Shown: positions 41,127 through 49,049 of the stretch, piece after piece
How positions within the stretch are numbered: position 1 is the first letter of the stretch
Layout: each line of letters starts with the position of its first letter
NCBI RefSeq assembly: GCF_012726235.1
Contig: NZ_JAASAH010000011.1
Coordinates: 62,001 to 126,000, forward strand
Origin: Streptomyces sp. HNM0574
GTDB taxonomy: Bacteria; Actinomycetota; Actinomycetes; Streptomycetales; Streptomycetaceae
Direction: 5' to 3'
DNA length: 64,000 nucleotides
Notes under the pieces: model-generated
Told to the model about the DNA's origin: nothing
Seen by the model: the letters and a program-made list of their open reading frames with translations, nothing else
Database searches by the model: none
Translations under genes and position numbers: made by a program

Positions 41127-42119
41127 ATGTGGCCCCAACTGCCCCTGGTGTCCTTACGATTGACCGCATCCGCAGTCGTCTCCGCGCTGCTCCTGACCGC
41201 CTGCGGCGGGAGCGGGCGGCAGGAGAACAAGGGCGGCCTGGAGAAGAGCACCGTCACCGTGGCCGGTCTGCCGCTGACCGACGGCGCGGCGCTGCACATC
41301 GCCCAGCGGCGCGGGCTCTTCGAGAAGGAAGGGCTGAAGGTCCGCATCCAGCCCGTGCAGCAGAGCATCCAGGCCCTCCCGGCGCTCGCGAAGGGGCAGG
41401 TCGACGTGATCTCCTCGGCGAACTACGTGACGTTCCTCCAGGCCGGGGAGAAGGGCACCCTCGCACCGCGGGTGCTCGCGGAGGGTGCGACGCTCTCCCC
41501 GCACATGATGGACGTCGTCGTCCCCCGCGGCTCGCGGATCAAGGACGCGCGGGACCTCGCCGGGAAGAACGTCTCGGTGAACGTCCTCAACAACATCCAG
41601 TCCCTCACCCTCGACCACATCCTCCGGGAGGGGCAGGACGGCAAGGGCGCGAAGGGCCCCGAGTACCGGCAGATCCCCTTCCCGCAGATGGGCGTCGCGC
41701 TGGAGAAGGGCCAGGTGGACGCGGCGCACCTGGCCGAGCCGTTCCTCAGCGAGGTCAAGCGCGACCTCGGCGCCCGCACGGTCGTCGACGGCGGCGCCGC
41801 CCCGGCCGAGGGCCTGCCGATCAGCGGGTACGTCACGACCGAGGAGTTCACGCAGCGCAACCCGAGGACCGCCGCCGCCTTCCAGCGCGCCGTCCGCGCG
41901 GCCCAGGCGATCGCCGCGAAGGACCGGGGCGCGGTGGAGCAGGTGCTGCCCGGGTACGCGCGGATCAAGCCCGAGGAGGCCCGGCGGATCACGCTGCCCG
42001 GCTATCCGCGGACCACCAGCACGGCCCGGCTCCAGCGGCTGGCCGACCTGATGACGGAGCAGGGGCTGCTGAAGCGGAAGGCCGACGCGGCCTCCCTCGT
42101 CCACTCCCCCGGCCGGTGA
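41127..42119 (+). CDS. ABC transporter substrate-binding lipoprotein (SsuA/TauA/NMT1 type)
   Basis: This 330-residue lipoprotein has the lipobox LLLTACGG at the end of a short signal peptide, and then a nitrate/sulfonate/taurine-binding fold (VTVAGLPLTDGAALHIAQRR, GLFEKEGLKVRI, LPALAKGQVDVI). The family binds small anions such as sulfonates, taurine, pyrimidine precursors or aromatic acids. It opens an operon of two permeases, a benzoylformate decarboxylase and an ATPase, which suggests an aromatic 2-oxoacid or a precursor as ligand. The start ATG is preceded only by a -10-like TATCGT. Confidence 0.9.
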   Translation: MWPQLPLVSLRLTASAVVSALLLTACGGSGRQENKGGLEKSTVTVAGLPLTDGAALHIAQRRGLFEKEGLKVRIQPVQQSIQALPALAKGQVDVISSANYVTFLQAGEKGTLAPRVLAEGATLSPHMMDVVVPRGSRIKDARDLAGKNVSVNVLNNIQSLTLDHILREGQDGKGAKGPEYRQIPFPQMGVALEKGQVDAAHLAEPFLSEVKRDLGARTVVDGGAAPAEGLPISGYVTTEEFTQRNPRTAAAFQRAVRAAQAIAAKDRGAVEQVLPGYARIKPEEARRITLPGYPRTTSTARLQRLADLMTEQGLLKRKADAASLVHSPGR

Positions 42120-42940
42120 GCCGGCACGGGCCGCCGGGCACGGCACGTTCCGGCCGGGCGCGGACGGTGCTGCTCGGCGGTCTCGGGGTGCTGGTCACGC
42201 TCGGGGTCTGCGAGGCGCTCGGCCGGGCCGGGCTCGTACGGCGCGAGGACCTGCCGCCCGTCACCGAGGTGCTGGCCCGCGCCGCCGGGCTGGCCGCCGA
42301 TCCGCTGTTCCTGGACGGGCTGCTGGCCACCGCGCGGGCCTGGGCCTCGGGACTGGGGCTGGCGGTCGGGCTCGCCGTCCCGGCGGGGCTGCTGCTCGGC
42401 AGTGTGCCCGCGGCCGCGACGGCGGCGCGCGCCCTCGTCGAGTTCCTGCGGCCGGTGCCCTCGGTGGCGCTGATCCCGCTGGTCTCGCTGCTGCTCGGCT
42501 CGGGCACGGCCACCGAGGTCACGCTGATCACCTACGCGTCCGTCTGGCCGGTGCTGTTCAACACGGTGTACGGGCTCGGCGAGGTCGACCCGGCGGCCCG
42601 CGAGACGCTGCGGGCCTTCGGCTTCGACAGGTTCCAGGTGCTGCTCCGGGCCGCGCTGCCGGCCACCGCCCCGTTCATCGCCGCCGGGGTCAGGATCGCC
42701 GCCGGGACGGCGCTGGTCCTCGCGGTGGCCACCGAGATCCTGGCGGGCTTCGGGGAGGGCCTGGGCACCTTCATCGCGCAGGCGGGGAACGCCACCGACG
42801 GGACGGTGGACGTGCTCGCCGGTGTGGTCTGGGCGGGCGCCGCCGGGCTCGCGATCAACACGGCGCTGGTCGCGGCCGAACGCCGCCTCTTCCCCTGGGC
42901 CCCGGAACACCGCGCCCGCACGGCCGGGGCGGCGGCGTGA
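42116..42940 (+). CDS. ABC transporter permease (SsuC/TauC type), first copy
   Basis: This 274-residue inner-membrane permease starts at a GTG overlapping the previous stop (GTGA). It has about six membrane segments (VLLGGLGVLVTLGVCEALGR and further) and the EAA-like loop AARETLRAFGFDRFQVLLRA. A second, different permease follows, so the transporter is likely a heterodimer, unlike the usual homodimeric SsuC. Confidence 0.9.
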   Translation: MSRHGPPGTARSGRARTVLLGGLGVLVTLGVCEALGRAGLVRREDLPPVTEVLARAAGLAADPLFLDGLLATARAWASGLGLAVGLAVPAGLLLGSVPAAATAARALVEFLRPVPSVALIPLVSLLLGSGTATEVTLITYASVWPVLFNTVYGLGEVDPAARETLRAFGFDRFQVLLRAALPATAPFIAAGVRIAAGTALVLAVATEILAGFGEGLGTFIAQAGNATDGTVDVLAGVVWAGAAGLAINTALVAAERRLFPWAPEHRARTAGAAA

Positions 42941-43749
42941 CCGGGCCGCGGGTGCTGCGGGACCGGGCGCTGCGCTGGGGTGTGCCCGCGCTGGCCGTGC
43001 TGCTCTGGGAGGTGGCGGCGCGGGGCGAGGGGAGCGTGTTCTTCCCGCCGCCGTCCCGGATCGTGGCGCACGCCTACGGGCTGTGGTTCTCCGGCCCCGC
43101 CGGGCACGTGTTCCTCACGGACACCGCCGTAGGGAACCTGCTGCCCAGTCTCGGCCGGATGGCCCTCGGCTTCGCCCTCGCCGCCCTGGCCGGGATCGTC
43201 GCCGGGCTCGCCCTGGGGCGTTCGGCGACGGCGTACGCGCTGTGCGATCCGGTGCTCCAGTTCGCCCGCGCGGTGCCGCCGCCGGCGCTGGTGCCGGTGT
43301 TCGTGGTGCTGTTCGACTTCGGGACGCCGATGCAGCTGGCCTCGATCGTCTTCAGCGCCGTCTGGCCCGTGCTGATCAACACCGCCGAGGGCGCGCGGGG
43401 CGTGGACCCGGCGTACCAGGAGACGGCGGTGGTGCTGCGGCTCTCGCGCGCGCAGCGGCTGTGGCTGCTGCTGCTCCCGGCCGCGCTGCCGCGGATCTTC
43501 GCCGGGCTGCGGCTGAGCCTGTCGCTGGCGCTGATCCTGATGGTCTTCTCCGAGCTGCTGCCCGGTTCGGCGAACGGCATCGGCTTCCAGCTGACGGACG
43601 CGCAGACCCGTTCCGACCTGCTCACCGTCTGGGCCGCGATCGTGCTGCTCGGGGTGCTCGGCTACCTGCTGAACACGCTGCTGCTCGCCGTCGAGCACCG
43701 CGTCGTCCCGCGTACCCGTACCGGAACCAGCAACGGAGGTGCCCCATGA
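42937..43749 (+). CDS. ABC transporter permease (SsuC/TauC type), second copy
   Basis: This 270-residue permease is related to the preceding one, with PFVFVVLFDFGTPMQ-like and YQETAVVLRLSRAQRLWLLL segments; the latter is the ATPase-docking loop. It overlaps the first permease by 4 bp (GTGA) and the decarboxylase gene by 4 bp (ATGA), so the translation of transporter and enzyme is coupled. Confidence 0.9.
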   Translation: MTGPRVLRDRALRWGVPALAVLLWEVAARGEGSVFFPPPSRIVAHAYGLWFSGPAGHVFLTDTAVGNLLPSLGRMALGFALAALAGIVAGLALGRSATAYALCDPVLQFARAVPPPALVPVFVVLFDFGTPMQLASIVFSAVWPVLINTAEGARGVDPAYQETAVVLRLSRAQRLWLLLLPAALPRIFAGLRLSLSLALILMVFSELLPGSANGIGFQLTDAQTRSDLLTVWAAIVLLGVLGYLLNTLLLAVEHRVVPRTRTGTSNGGAP

Positions 43750-45407
43750 CCGGGGGAACCCGACCGACCGTCCGCGACGCCGTGTTCGGCCTGTGCCGGA
43801 GCACGGGCATGACGACGGTCTTCGGCAATCCGGGATCGACGGAGGCCGCGTTCTTCCGCGACTGGCCGGAGGAGTTCCGCTACGTGCTGGGCCTCCAGGA
43901 GTCCGTCGTGGTGGCCATGGCCGCGGGGCACGCGCTGGGGACCGGCCGCGCGGCCCTGGCGCTGCTGCACTCGGCGGCCGGGGTCGGGCACGCCATGGGC
44001 GCGGTGTACGACGCGTACCGGGACCGCGTCCCCGTGGTGATCGTCTCCGGCCAGCAGTCCCGCGAACTGCTGCCGCTGCGGCCCTTCCTGCACGCCGACG
44101 AGCCCGAGCAGCTGCCCCGCCCGTACGTGAAGTGGAGCCGCCAGCCCGCCCGCGCCGAGGACGTGCCGGCCGCGCTGGCCGAGGCGCACCGGGTGGCGAC
44201 GACCCGCCCGCGCGGCCCGGTGCTGCTGTCGGTGCCCGAGGACGACTGGGACCGCGCGGCCGCGCCGGTGCCGCCGCGCGCCGTGGACGACGGGTTCACC
44301 GCGGGCGCCGGGTCGCTGTCCCGGCTGGCGGAGCGGCTGGCGGAGTGCGCGCGTCCGGCGCTGGTCGTCGGCCCGGGCGTGGACGACGAGCGGGTCACGG
44401 ACGAGGTCGTGGAGCTGGCCGAACGGACCCGCGCCGCCGTCTGGTTCAGCCCGATGTCGTGCCGGTCCGGGTTCCCCGAGGACCATCCGCTGTTCCAGGG
44501 CTTCCTGCCGCCGGTCCCCGGTCAGCTCGCCGACCGGCTGGGCGGCCACGACCTCGTCCTCGCGCTCGGCGCCCCCGTGTTCCGCTACCACGTACGGGCC
44601 GACGGGCCCCATCTGCACCCGGGGACGGAGCTGTTCCACCTCGACTGCTCGGCGGAGGACGCGGCCTGGCTGCCGCACGGCACCAGCGTGCTGACCGCGC
44701 TCGGCCCGGCCGTCCGCGCGCTGAACGCCCTGGTCGCCCCCGCCACCAGGACCGCGCCGGCCCCGCGCCCGCTGCCCGGCAGCCCCGAAGGCCCCCGCCC
44801 CGCGCCGGAGTCGGGCCCCGCGACGGCGGCGCGGCTGCTGGACCTGCTGCGCGAGCGGCTGCCCCGGGACGCGGTGCTGGTCGAGGAGGCGCCGAGCCAC
44901 AAGGAGGCGCTGCACACCCGGCTGCCCGTCACCGCCCCCGGCGGCTACCTGACCACCGGCACCGGCGCGCTCGGCTGGGGCCTCCCGCTGGCGGTCGGCC
45001 GCGCCCTCGCCTCGGCGGAGGAGGACGGGTCCGCGGTGCGGCGGGTGGTGTGCGTCGTCGGGGACGGTTCGGCGATGTACTCGGTGCAGGCGCTGTGGAC
45101 CGCGGCCCGGCTCGGCGCCCCGGTCACGTTCCTGCTGCTGGACAACCAGGGGTACGCCGCCGTACGGCAGTTGGGGGCGCGGGCCGGGGTGGCGCGGGTG
45201 CCGGGGACGGACGTCGGCGGCATCGACTTCGCGGCGCTCGCCCGCTCGCTGGGCTGCCCCGCCGCGTACACGGACCGGGCCGAGGGGCTCGCGGACGCGC
45301 TCGCCGCCGCGCTGGAGCCGGACGGCGGCGGCCCGGCGCTGCTGCACGTCCGCGTCCAGGACGACGAGCGGGACGCCTCGGCGGCCTATCCGGCGCGGGA
45401 GGGCTGA
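43746..45407 (+). CDS. mdlC: Benzoylformate decarboxylase
   Basis: This 553-residue thiamine-diphosphate enzyme is of the mandelate pathway type, converting benzoylformate to benzaldehyde and CO2. All active-site residues of the Pseudomonas enzyme are matched: Ser31 (GNPGSTE), Glu52 (GLQESVVVAMAAGHA), His75 (LHSAAGVGHAMG) and His282 (APVFRYH). The C-terminal cofactor motif GDGSAMYSVQALWTAARLGA runs on to LLLDNQGY. Mandelate dehydrogenase and benzaldehyde dehydrogenase are not in the window. The gene sits between the second permease and the ATPase of an ABC importer, with overlapping start and GGAGG ribosome site, so its substrate probably enters through that importer. Confidence 0.92.
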   Translation: MTGGTRPTVRDAVFGLCRSTGMTTVFGNPGSTEAAFFRDWPEEFRYVLGLQESVVVAMAAGHALGTGRAALALLHSAAGVGHAMGAVYDAYRDRVPVVIVSGQQSRELLPLRPFLHADEPEQLPRPYVKWSRQPARAEDVPAALAEAHRVATTRPRGPVLLSVPEDDWDRAAAPVPPRAVDDGFTAGAGSLSRLAERLAECARPALVVGPGVDDERVTDEVVELAERTRAAVWFSPMSCRSGFPEDHPLFQGFLPPVPGQLADRLGGHDLVLALGAPVFRYHVRADGPHLHPGTELFHLDCSAEDAAWLPHGTSVLTALGPAVRALNALVAPATRTAPAPRPLPGSPEGPRPAPESGPATAARLLDLLRERLPRDAVLVEEAPSHKEALHTRLPVTAPGGYLTTGTGALGWGLPLAVGRALASAEEDGSAVRRVVCVVGDGSAMYSVQALWTAARLGAPVTFLLLDNQGYAAVRQLGARAGVARVPGTDVGGIDFAALARSLGCPAAYTDRAEGLADALAAALEPDGGGPALLHVRVQDDERDASAAYPAREG

Positions 45408-45410
45408 CCG

Positions 45411-46232
45411 GTGCTCACCTTCCACTCCGTCCGCCACGACTACGGCGGGCACCGGGTGCTCGACGGGGTCGATCTGACCGTGCCGCGCGGCCAGTTGCTC
45501 AGCCTGGTCGGCCCGTCCGGCTGCGGGAAGTCGACGCTGCTGCGCTGCGCCGCGGGGCTGCTGCGCCCGGCGGGCGGGCACGTGACCGTCGACGGCGCCG
45601 AGGTGGACGGGGTGCCCGAGCGGCTCGCCGTCGTCTTCCAGGACTACAGCCGCTCCCTCTTCCCCTGGCTCTCGGTACGGGACAACGTGGCGCTGCCGCT
45701 GCGGCGCACCGCCCTCGCGCGGGACGAGCGGCGGGAGCGCGCGGCGGGGATGCTGGAGCGCGTCGGGCTGGGCGGCAGCGGGCGGCGGTACCCGTGGCAG
45801 CTGTCCGGCGGGATGCAGCAGCGGGTGGCGCTGGCCAGAGCGCTGGTGTGCGAGCCGGCGCTGCTGCTGATGGACGAGCCGTTCGGCTCCCTGGACGCGG
45901 GCGCGCGGGAGGAGTTGGAGGATCTGCTGCTGTCGGTGCACGCGAACTCCGACGCGACGATCCTGCTCGTCACGCACGACATCGACGAGAGCGTGTACGT
46001 CGGCGACCGCGTCGTCGTGCTGACCCCCTCCCCCGGGCGGGTGCGCGCCGACCTGCCGGTGGAACTCCCGGCGGTGCGCGACCAGGTGGCCACCCGGCAG
46101 GACCCGGCGTTCGTCGCGCTACGGGCCCGCGCGGGCGCCGCCGTCCGGGGGCTGGACCCGGCGACCGGCCGAACGGACGCCGCTGACCAGGGACTTCAAG
46201 AAAATCCGGAGAATTTCACCGGCCCGCGATGA
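45411..46232 (+). CDS. ABC transporter ATP-binding protein (SsuB/TauB type)
   Basis: This 273-residue ATPase has Walker A GPSGCGKST, Q-loop VVFQDYSRSLFPWL, signature LSGGMQQRVALARAL, Walker B LLLMDEPFG and the switch His in LLVTHDIDESVY. The GTG start lies three bases after the decarboxylase stop. It energises the two permeases upstream. The last 30 residues extend past the usual end of the family. Confidence 0.93.
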   Translation: MLTFHSVRHDYGGHRVLDGVDLTVPRGQLLSLVGPSGCGKSTLLRCAAGLLRPAGGHVTVDGAEVDGVPERLAVVFQDYSRSLFPWLSVRDNVALPLRRTALARDERRERAAGMLERVGLGGSGRRYPWQLSGGMQQRVALARALVCEPALLLMDEPFGSLDAGAREELEDLLLSVHANSDATILLVTHDIDESVYVGDRVVVLTPSPGRVRADLPVELPAVRDQVATRQDPAFVALRARAGAAVRGLDPATGRTDAADQGLQENPENFTGPR

Positions 46233-46322
46233 GTTCCGCCGAGCACGCCGGTCACCACTGCGTCCGTACCGGTCCCCGCCCGTGGCGCGTCCGCGCCCGG
46301 CGGCCGCAGCAGTGGAGGCGTC

Positions 46323-46820
46323 GTGGGTCGCGTCATTTCCAGCATGTCGATGTCACTGGACGGCTTCGTCGCCTCCGGTGACCGCGACCCGTTCCCGGAG
46401 ACCTCCGACGCTCCGGAGGACCCCCCGGGCGCGTTCGTCATGGGAAGGCGCTCCTACGAGTACTGCCGGGACGGGTCGGGGCCCGGGGCGTCCGTGCCCT
46501 GCTTCGTCCTCACCGCCGAGCCGCATCCGGCCGCCGGCGACGGCCCGTTCACCTTCGTCACGGACGGGATCGAGAGCGCCGTGCACCGGGCCAGGGCGGC
46601 CGCCGGGGACGCGGACGTCGGGCTGCACGGGGGCGCCGCGGTGCGACAGTGCCTGCGCGCGGGGCTGCTGGACGAGCTGCGCATCCGGCTGGTGCCGCGG
46701 CTGCTCGGCGGCGGCATCCGGCTGTTCGACCACCTCGGGACGCGGCGGGTGGACCTGGAGCGGACGAAGGTGATCGAGGGCCCGGAGGCCACCCAGTTAC
46801 GCTTCCGCGTCCTCGGCTGA
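46323..46820 (+). CDS. Dihydrofolate reductase-fold (RibD C-terminal-like) protein
   Basis: This 165-residue protein of the DHFR/RibD-C superfamily begins MGRVISSMSMSLDGFVASGD and has FVMGRRSYEYCRDG and LRIRLVPRLLGGGIRLFDHL. Such small proteins are numerous in Streptomyces, bind NADPH-like nucleotides, and have mostly unknown substrates. The GTG start follows GGAGG by four bases. It is closed by a 14-bp terminator. Confidence 0.86.
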   Translation: MGRVISSMSMSLDGFVASGDRDPFPETSDAPEDPPGAFVMGRRSYEYCRDGSGPGASVPCFVLTAEPHPAAGDGPFTFVTDGIESAVHRARAAAGDADVGLHGGAAVRQCLRAGLLDELRIRLVPRLLGGGIRLFDHLGTRRVDLERTKVIEGPEATQLRFRVLG

Positions 46821-46849
46821 CCGGCGCCGGCCGCCCCGGAACAGGGGCG

Positions 46850-46886
46850 TGCCCCCGGGCAGACGGCGCTGCTGCCCGGGGGCACG
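46850..46886. terminator. Bidirectional 14-bp terminator
   Basis: The arms GTGCCCCCGGGCAG and CTGCCCGGGGGCAC enclose nine bases between the convergent DHFR-fold and AA10 genes. Confidence 0.88.
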
Positions 46887-46914
46887 GCTCGGGTGCGGGT
46901 CGGCAACCCGGCGG

Positions 46915-47430
46915 TCAGCCGCCGATGTTGACGTCCACGCAGGCGTAGAAGGCGTTGGCGGTGTCGGCGATGTTCCACACGGCGAGCACCTTCTGCTTGC
47001 CGCTGTGGCCGCCGAAGTCGACCTGGTGCGAGACGGTCTCGCCCGGCCGCTTGCCTCCGTCGTCGAACGAGGCGACCTTCTGGCCGCCGACGAAGTACTC
47101 CCAGGTGCTGGTGGCGTGACGTGCGGTCAGCTTCCAGTTGAAGGAAGCGGACTTGCCGACGGGCGTGACCTTCCAGCCCTTGCTGTCGTCGTCGAGCTCC
47201 TTGAACTGCTGGTTGCCGCCACTGCAGCTCTTCAGCCCCTTGGGCCCCTCGACGCTCTGCGGCTCCCATTTGATCTGCCCGCAGTCGACGGTGCCCTGGG
47301 CGCACTGCGCCTGACGGCTCGGCGGGGAGTTGACGTAGCCGTGCGCGCTGGCCGGGCCCGGCATGGCCAGGACGAGCACGGGCGCGACACCCGCGCCGAT
47401 CATCGCGGCGAGTTTCCGCTTCGTGTGCAT
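46915..47430 (-). CDS. Secreted lytic polysaccharide monooxygenase, AA10 (chitin-active type)
   Basis: This 171-residue secreted copper monooxygenase cleaves chitin or cellulose oxidatively. The signal peptide ends ASA, leaving His30 (HGYVNSPPSRQAQCAQ) as the N-terminal copper ligand. The second His is in TARHATSTWEYF and the axial residue in NAFYACVDVNIGG. It is a single-domain form with no added carbohydrate-binding module. AAGGAG lies before the ATG. A DasR operator on its promoter fits chitin/N-acetylglucosamine control. Confidence 0.95.
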   Translation of the reverse strand: MHTKRKLAAMIGAGVAPVLVLAMPGPASAHGYVNSPPSRQAQCAQGTVDCGQIKWEPQSVEGPKGLKSCSGGNQQFKELDDDSKGWKVTPVGKSASFNWKLTARHATSTWEYFVGGQKVASFDDGGKRPGETVSHQVDFGGHSGKQKVLAVWNIADTANAFYACVDVNIGG

Positions 47431-47617
47431 GCAAGCTCCTTCACGGTGGGCCGCCCCGTCGAGGTGGGGAGTGCGGCACGGGAGGTGCGTACCGCTCCTC
47501 GGGACGGCGTCGTTGCGCGTGAGGGCAACGTGGTTCCGGATTGCCAGCGGTGGGGGCCGGCCGCCCCCGTGAAGTGCTGACGACCGCGCGCTGGAGGGCC
47601 CGGCTCCACGCCCGCCA

Positions 47618-47655
47618 TTAGGTCTAGACCTTACCGATTGTTTGCCCTCGGTCAA
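47618..47655 (-). promoter_or_regulatory. DasR operator (dre) overlapping the AA10 promoter
   Basis: The palindrome TTAGGTCTAGACCTTA (47618-47633) has the perfect core GGTCTAGACC of DasR sites. On the minus strand, TTGACC (47650-47655), 16 bp, TAAGGT (47628-47633) forms a promoter whose -10 lies inside the operator. DasR would repress here until glucosamine phosphates release it. The predicted transcript has a leader of about 190 bases. Confidence 0.82.
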
Positions 47656-47693
47656 TACCTCGCGCACCCAACCGCCTTACGGGCACGGCGAGT

Positions 47694-49049
47694 TCACCGT
47701 CGGCGGGTGGGGAGGTGGTGGAAGAGCAGGTTGAGGACGAAGGCACAGACGGCGGTGCAGGTGATCGCGTTGCCGAAGACGATCCGCAGGCTGTCGGGCA
47801 GGCCGTCGTAGATGTGCGGGGCCATCACCGGGACCATGCCGACGGCCAGCGAGATGGCGATGATCAGCAGGTTCGGGGTGCCGTCGAAGTCGACGTCCTT
47901 GACCATCCGGATGCCGACGCCCGCCACCATCGCGAACATCACCAGCGCCGCCGCGCCCACCACCGGGTCGGGCAGCGCGGCCACCAGGGAGCCGAGCCGG
48001 GGCACGCAGCCGACCACGATCAGGATCACGCCCGCGACGGCGGTGATCCACCGGCTGCGGGTCCGGGTCATCTCCACCAGGCCGAGGTTCTCCGCGAACA
48101 CCGTGTCGGGGAAGGAGTTCATCGCCCCGGCCAGTACGCCGGAGGCGCCGTCGGCCGCGAGTCCGCGCCCCAGGTCGCCGGTGGTGAGCGTCTTCCCGGT
48201 CATCTCCGCGACGGCGAGCATGCTGGCCGTGGACTCGGTGAAGATCACCAGCATCACCACGCACATCGACACCACGGCGGCGAGCGGGAATTCCGGCGCC
48301 CCGAAGAAGAACGGCTGGGGCGTGCCGAACCAGTCGGCGTCACCGGAGGCGGAAAAGTCCGCGTACCCGAGCGGCACCGCGGCGGCCGTACCCGCCAACA
48401 GGCCGGCCAGCACCGCGACTTGGCCGAGGAACCCGCGGAAGAGCCGCATCATGACGACGATCAGCACGATGACGCCCGCGGCGAGCAGCAGCCGGGACGG
48501 GGCCGCGTAGCCGGGGGCCGAGGCGTCCTCACCGGCGACCATGTCGGTGCCCACGCCCAGCAGGGACAGGCCGATCACGATGATCACCGAGCCGCCGACG
48601 ACCGGCGGGAAGAACCGCACGAGCCGCGCGAACGGCGCCGCGACGAGCATCCCGAAGACCCCGGCGGCCAGCATCGACCCGTAGACCGCGGGCATGCCGT
48701 ACTGCTGCGAGATGAGCACCATCGGCGTGATCGCGCTGAACCCCGCACCGGCGACGACGGGCAGCCGCACCCCGAGCACCCGCCCGACGCCGACACTCTG
48801 CAGCACGGTGACGACGCCGGCCACCAGCAGGTCCGCGTCGATGAGCAGGGCGACGGTGTCGTGCGGGAGCCCGGCCGCGCTGCCGAAGAGCAGCGGGACG
48901 GCGATGGAGCCGGTGTACATCACCAGCACGTGCTGGATGCCGAGGGCCAGGAGCCTTCCCAGGGAGGGCACTTGGTCGACGGGATGCCGCTCCCCGGCCG
49001 GCCCGGCGCCCTCGTCGCGTTCCGCCGCCTGTGTCCCGGTGCCGGTCAC
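47694..49049 (-). CDS. NCS2-family nucleobase (xanthine/uracil type) permease
   Basis: This 451-residue membrane transporter has about 14 hydrophobic segments. NCS2 signatures include LGIQHVLVMYTGSIAVPLLF near the start, VVGGSVIIVIGLSLLGVG and MNSFPDTVFAENLGLVEMT. It imports uracil, xanthine, uric acid or a related base with protons. The GTG start overlaps the stop of the upstream oxygenase gene by 4 bp. That gene's product may therefore act on the imported base. Confidence 0.92.
   Translation of the reverse strand: MTGTGTQAAERDEGAGPAGERHPVDQVPSLGRLLALGIQHVLVMYTGSIAVPLLFGSAAGLPHDTVALLIDADLLVAGVVTVLQSVGVGRVLGVRLPVVAGAGFSAITPMVLISQQYGMPAVYGSMLAAGVFGMLVAAPFARLVRFFPPVVGGSVIIVIGLSLLGVGTDMVAGEDASAPGYAAPSRLLLAAGVIVLIVVMMRLFRGFLGQVAVLAGLLAGTAAAVPLGYADFSASGDADWFGTPQPFFFGAPEFPLAAVVSMCVVMLVIFTESTASMLAVAEMTGKTLTTGDLGRGLAADGASGVLAGAMNSFPDTVFAENLGLVEMTRTRSRWITAVAGVILIVVGCVPRLGSLVAALPDPVVGAAALVMFAMVAGVGIRMVKDVDFDGTPNLLIIAISLAVGMVPVMAPHIYDGLPDSLRIVFGNAITCTAVCAFVLNLLFHHLPTRRR

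Noticed and set aside
43662..45977. 771-codon minus-strand frame across mdlC and the ATPase gene
   Set aside because: It is a GC-driven shadow of two well-identified genes on the plus strand.
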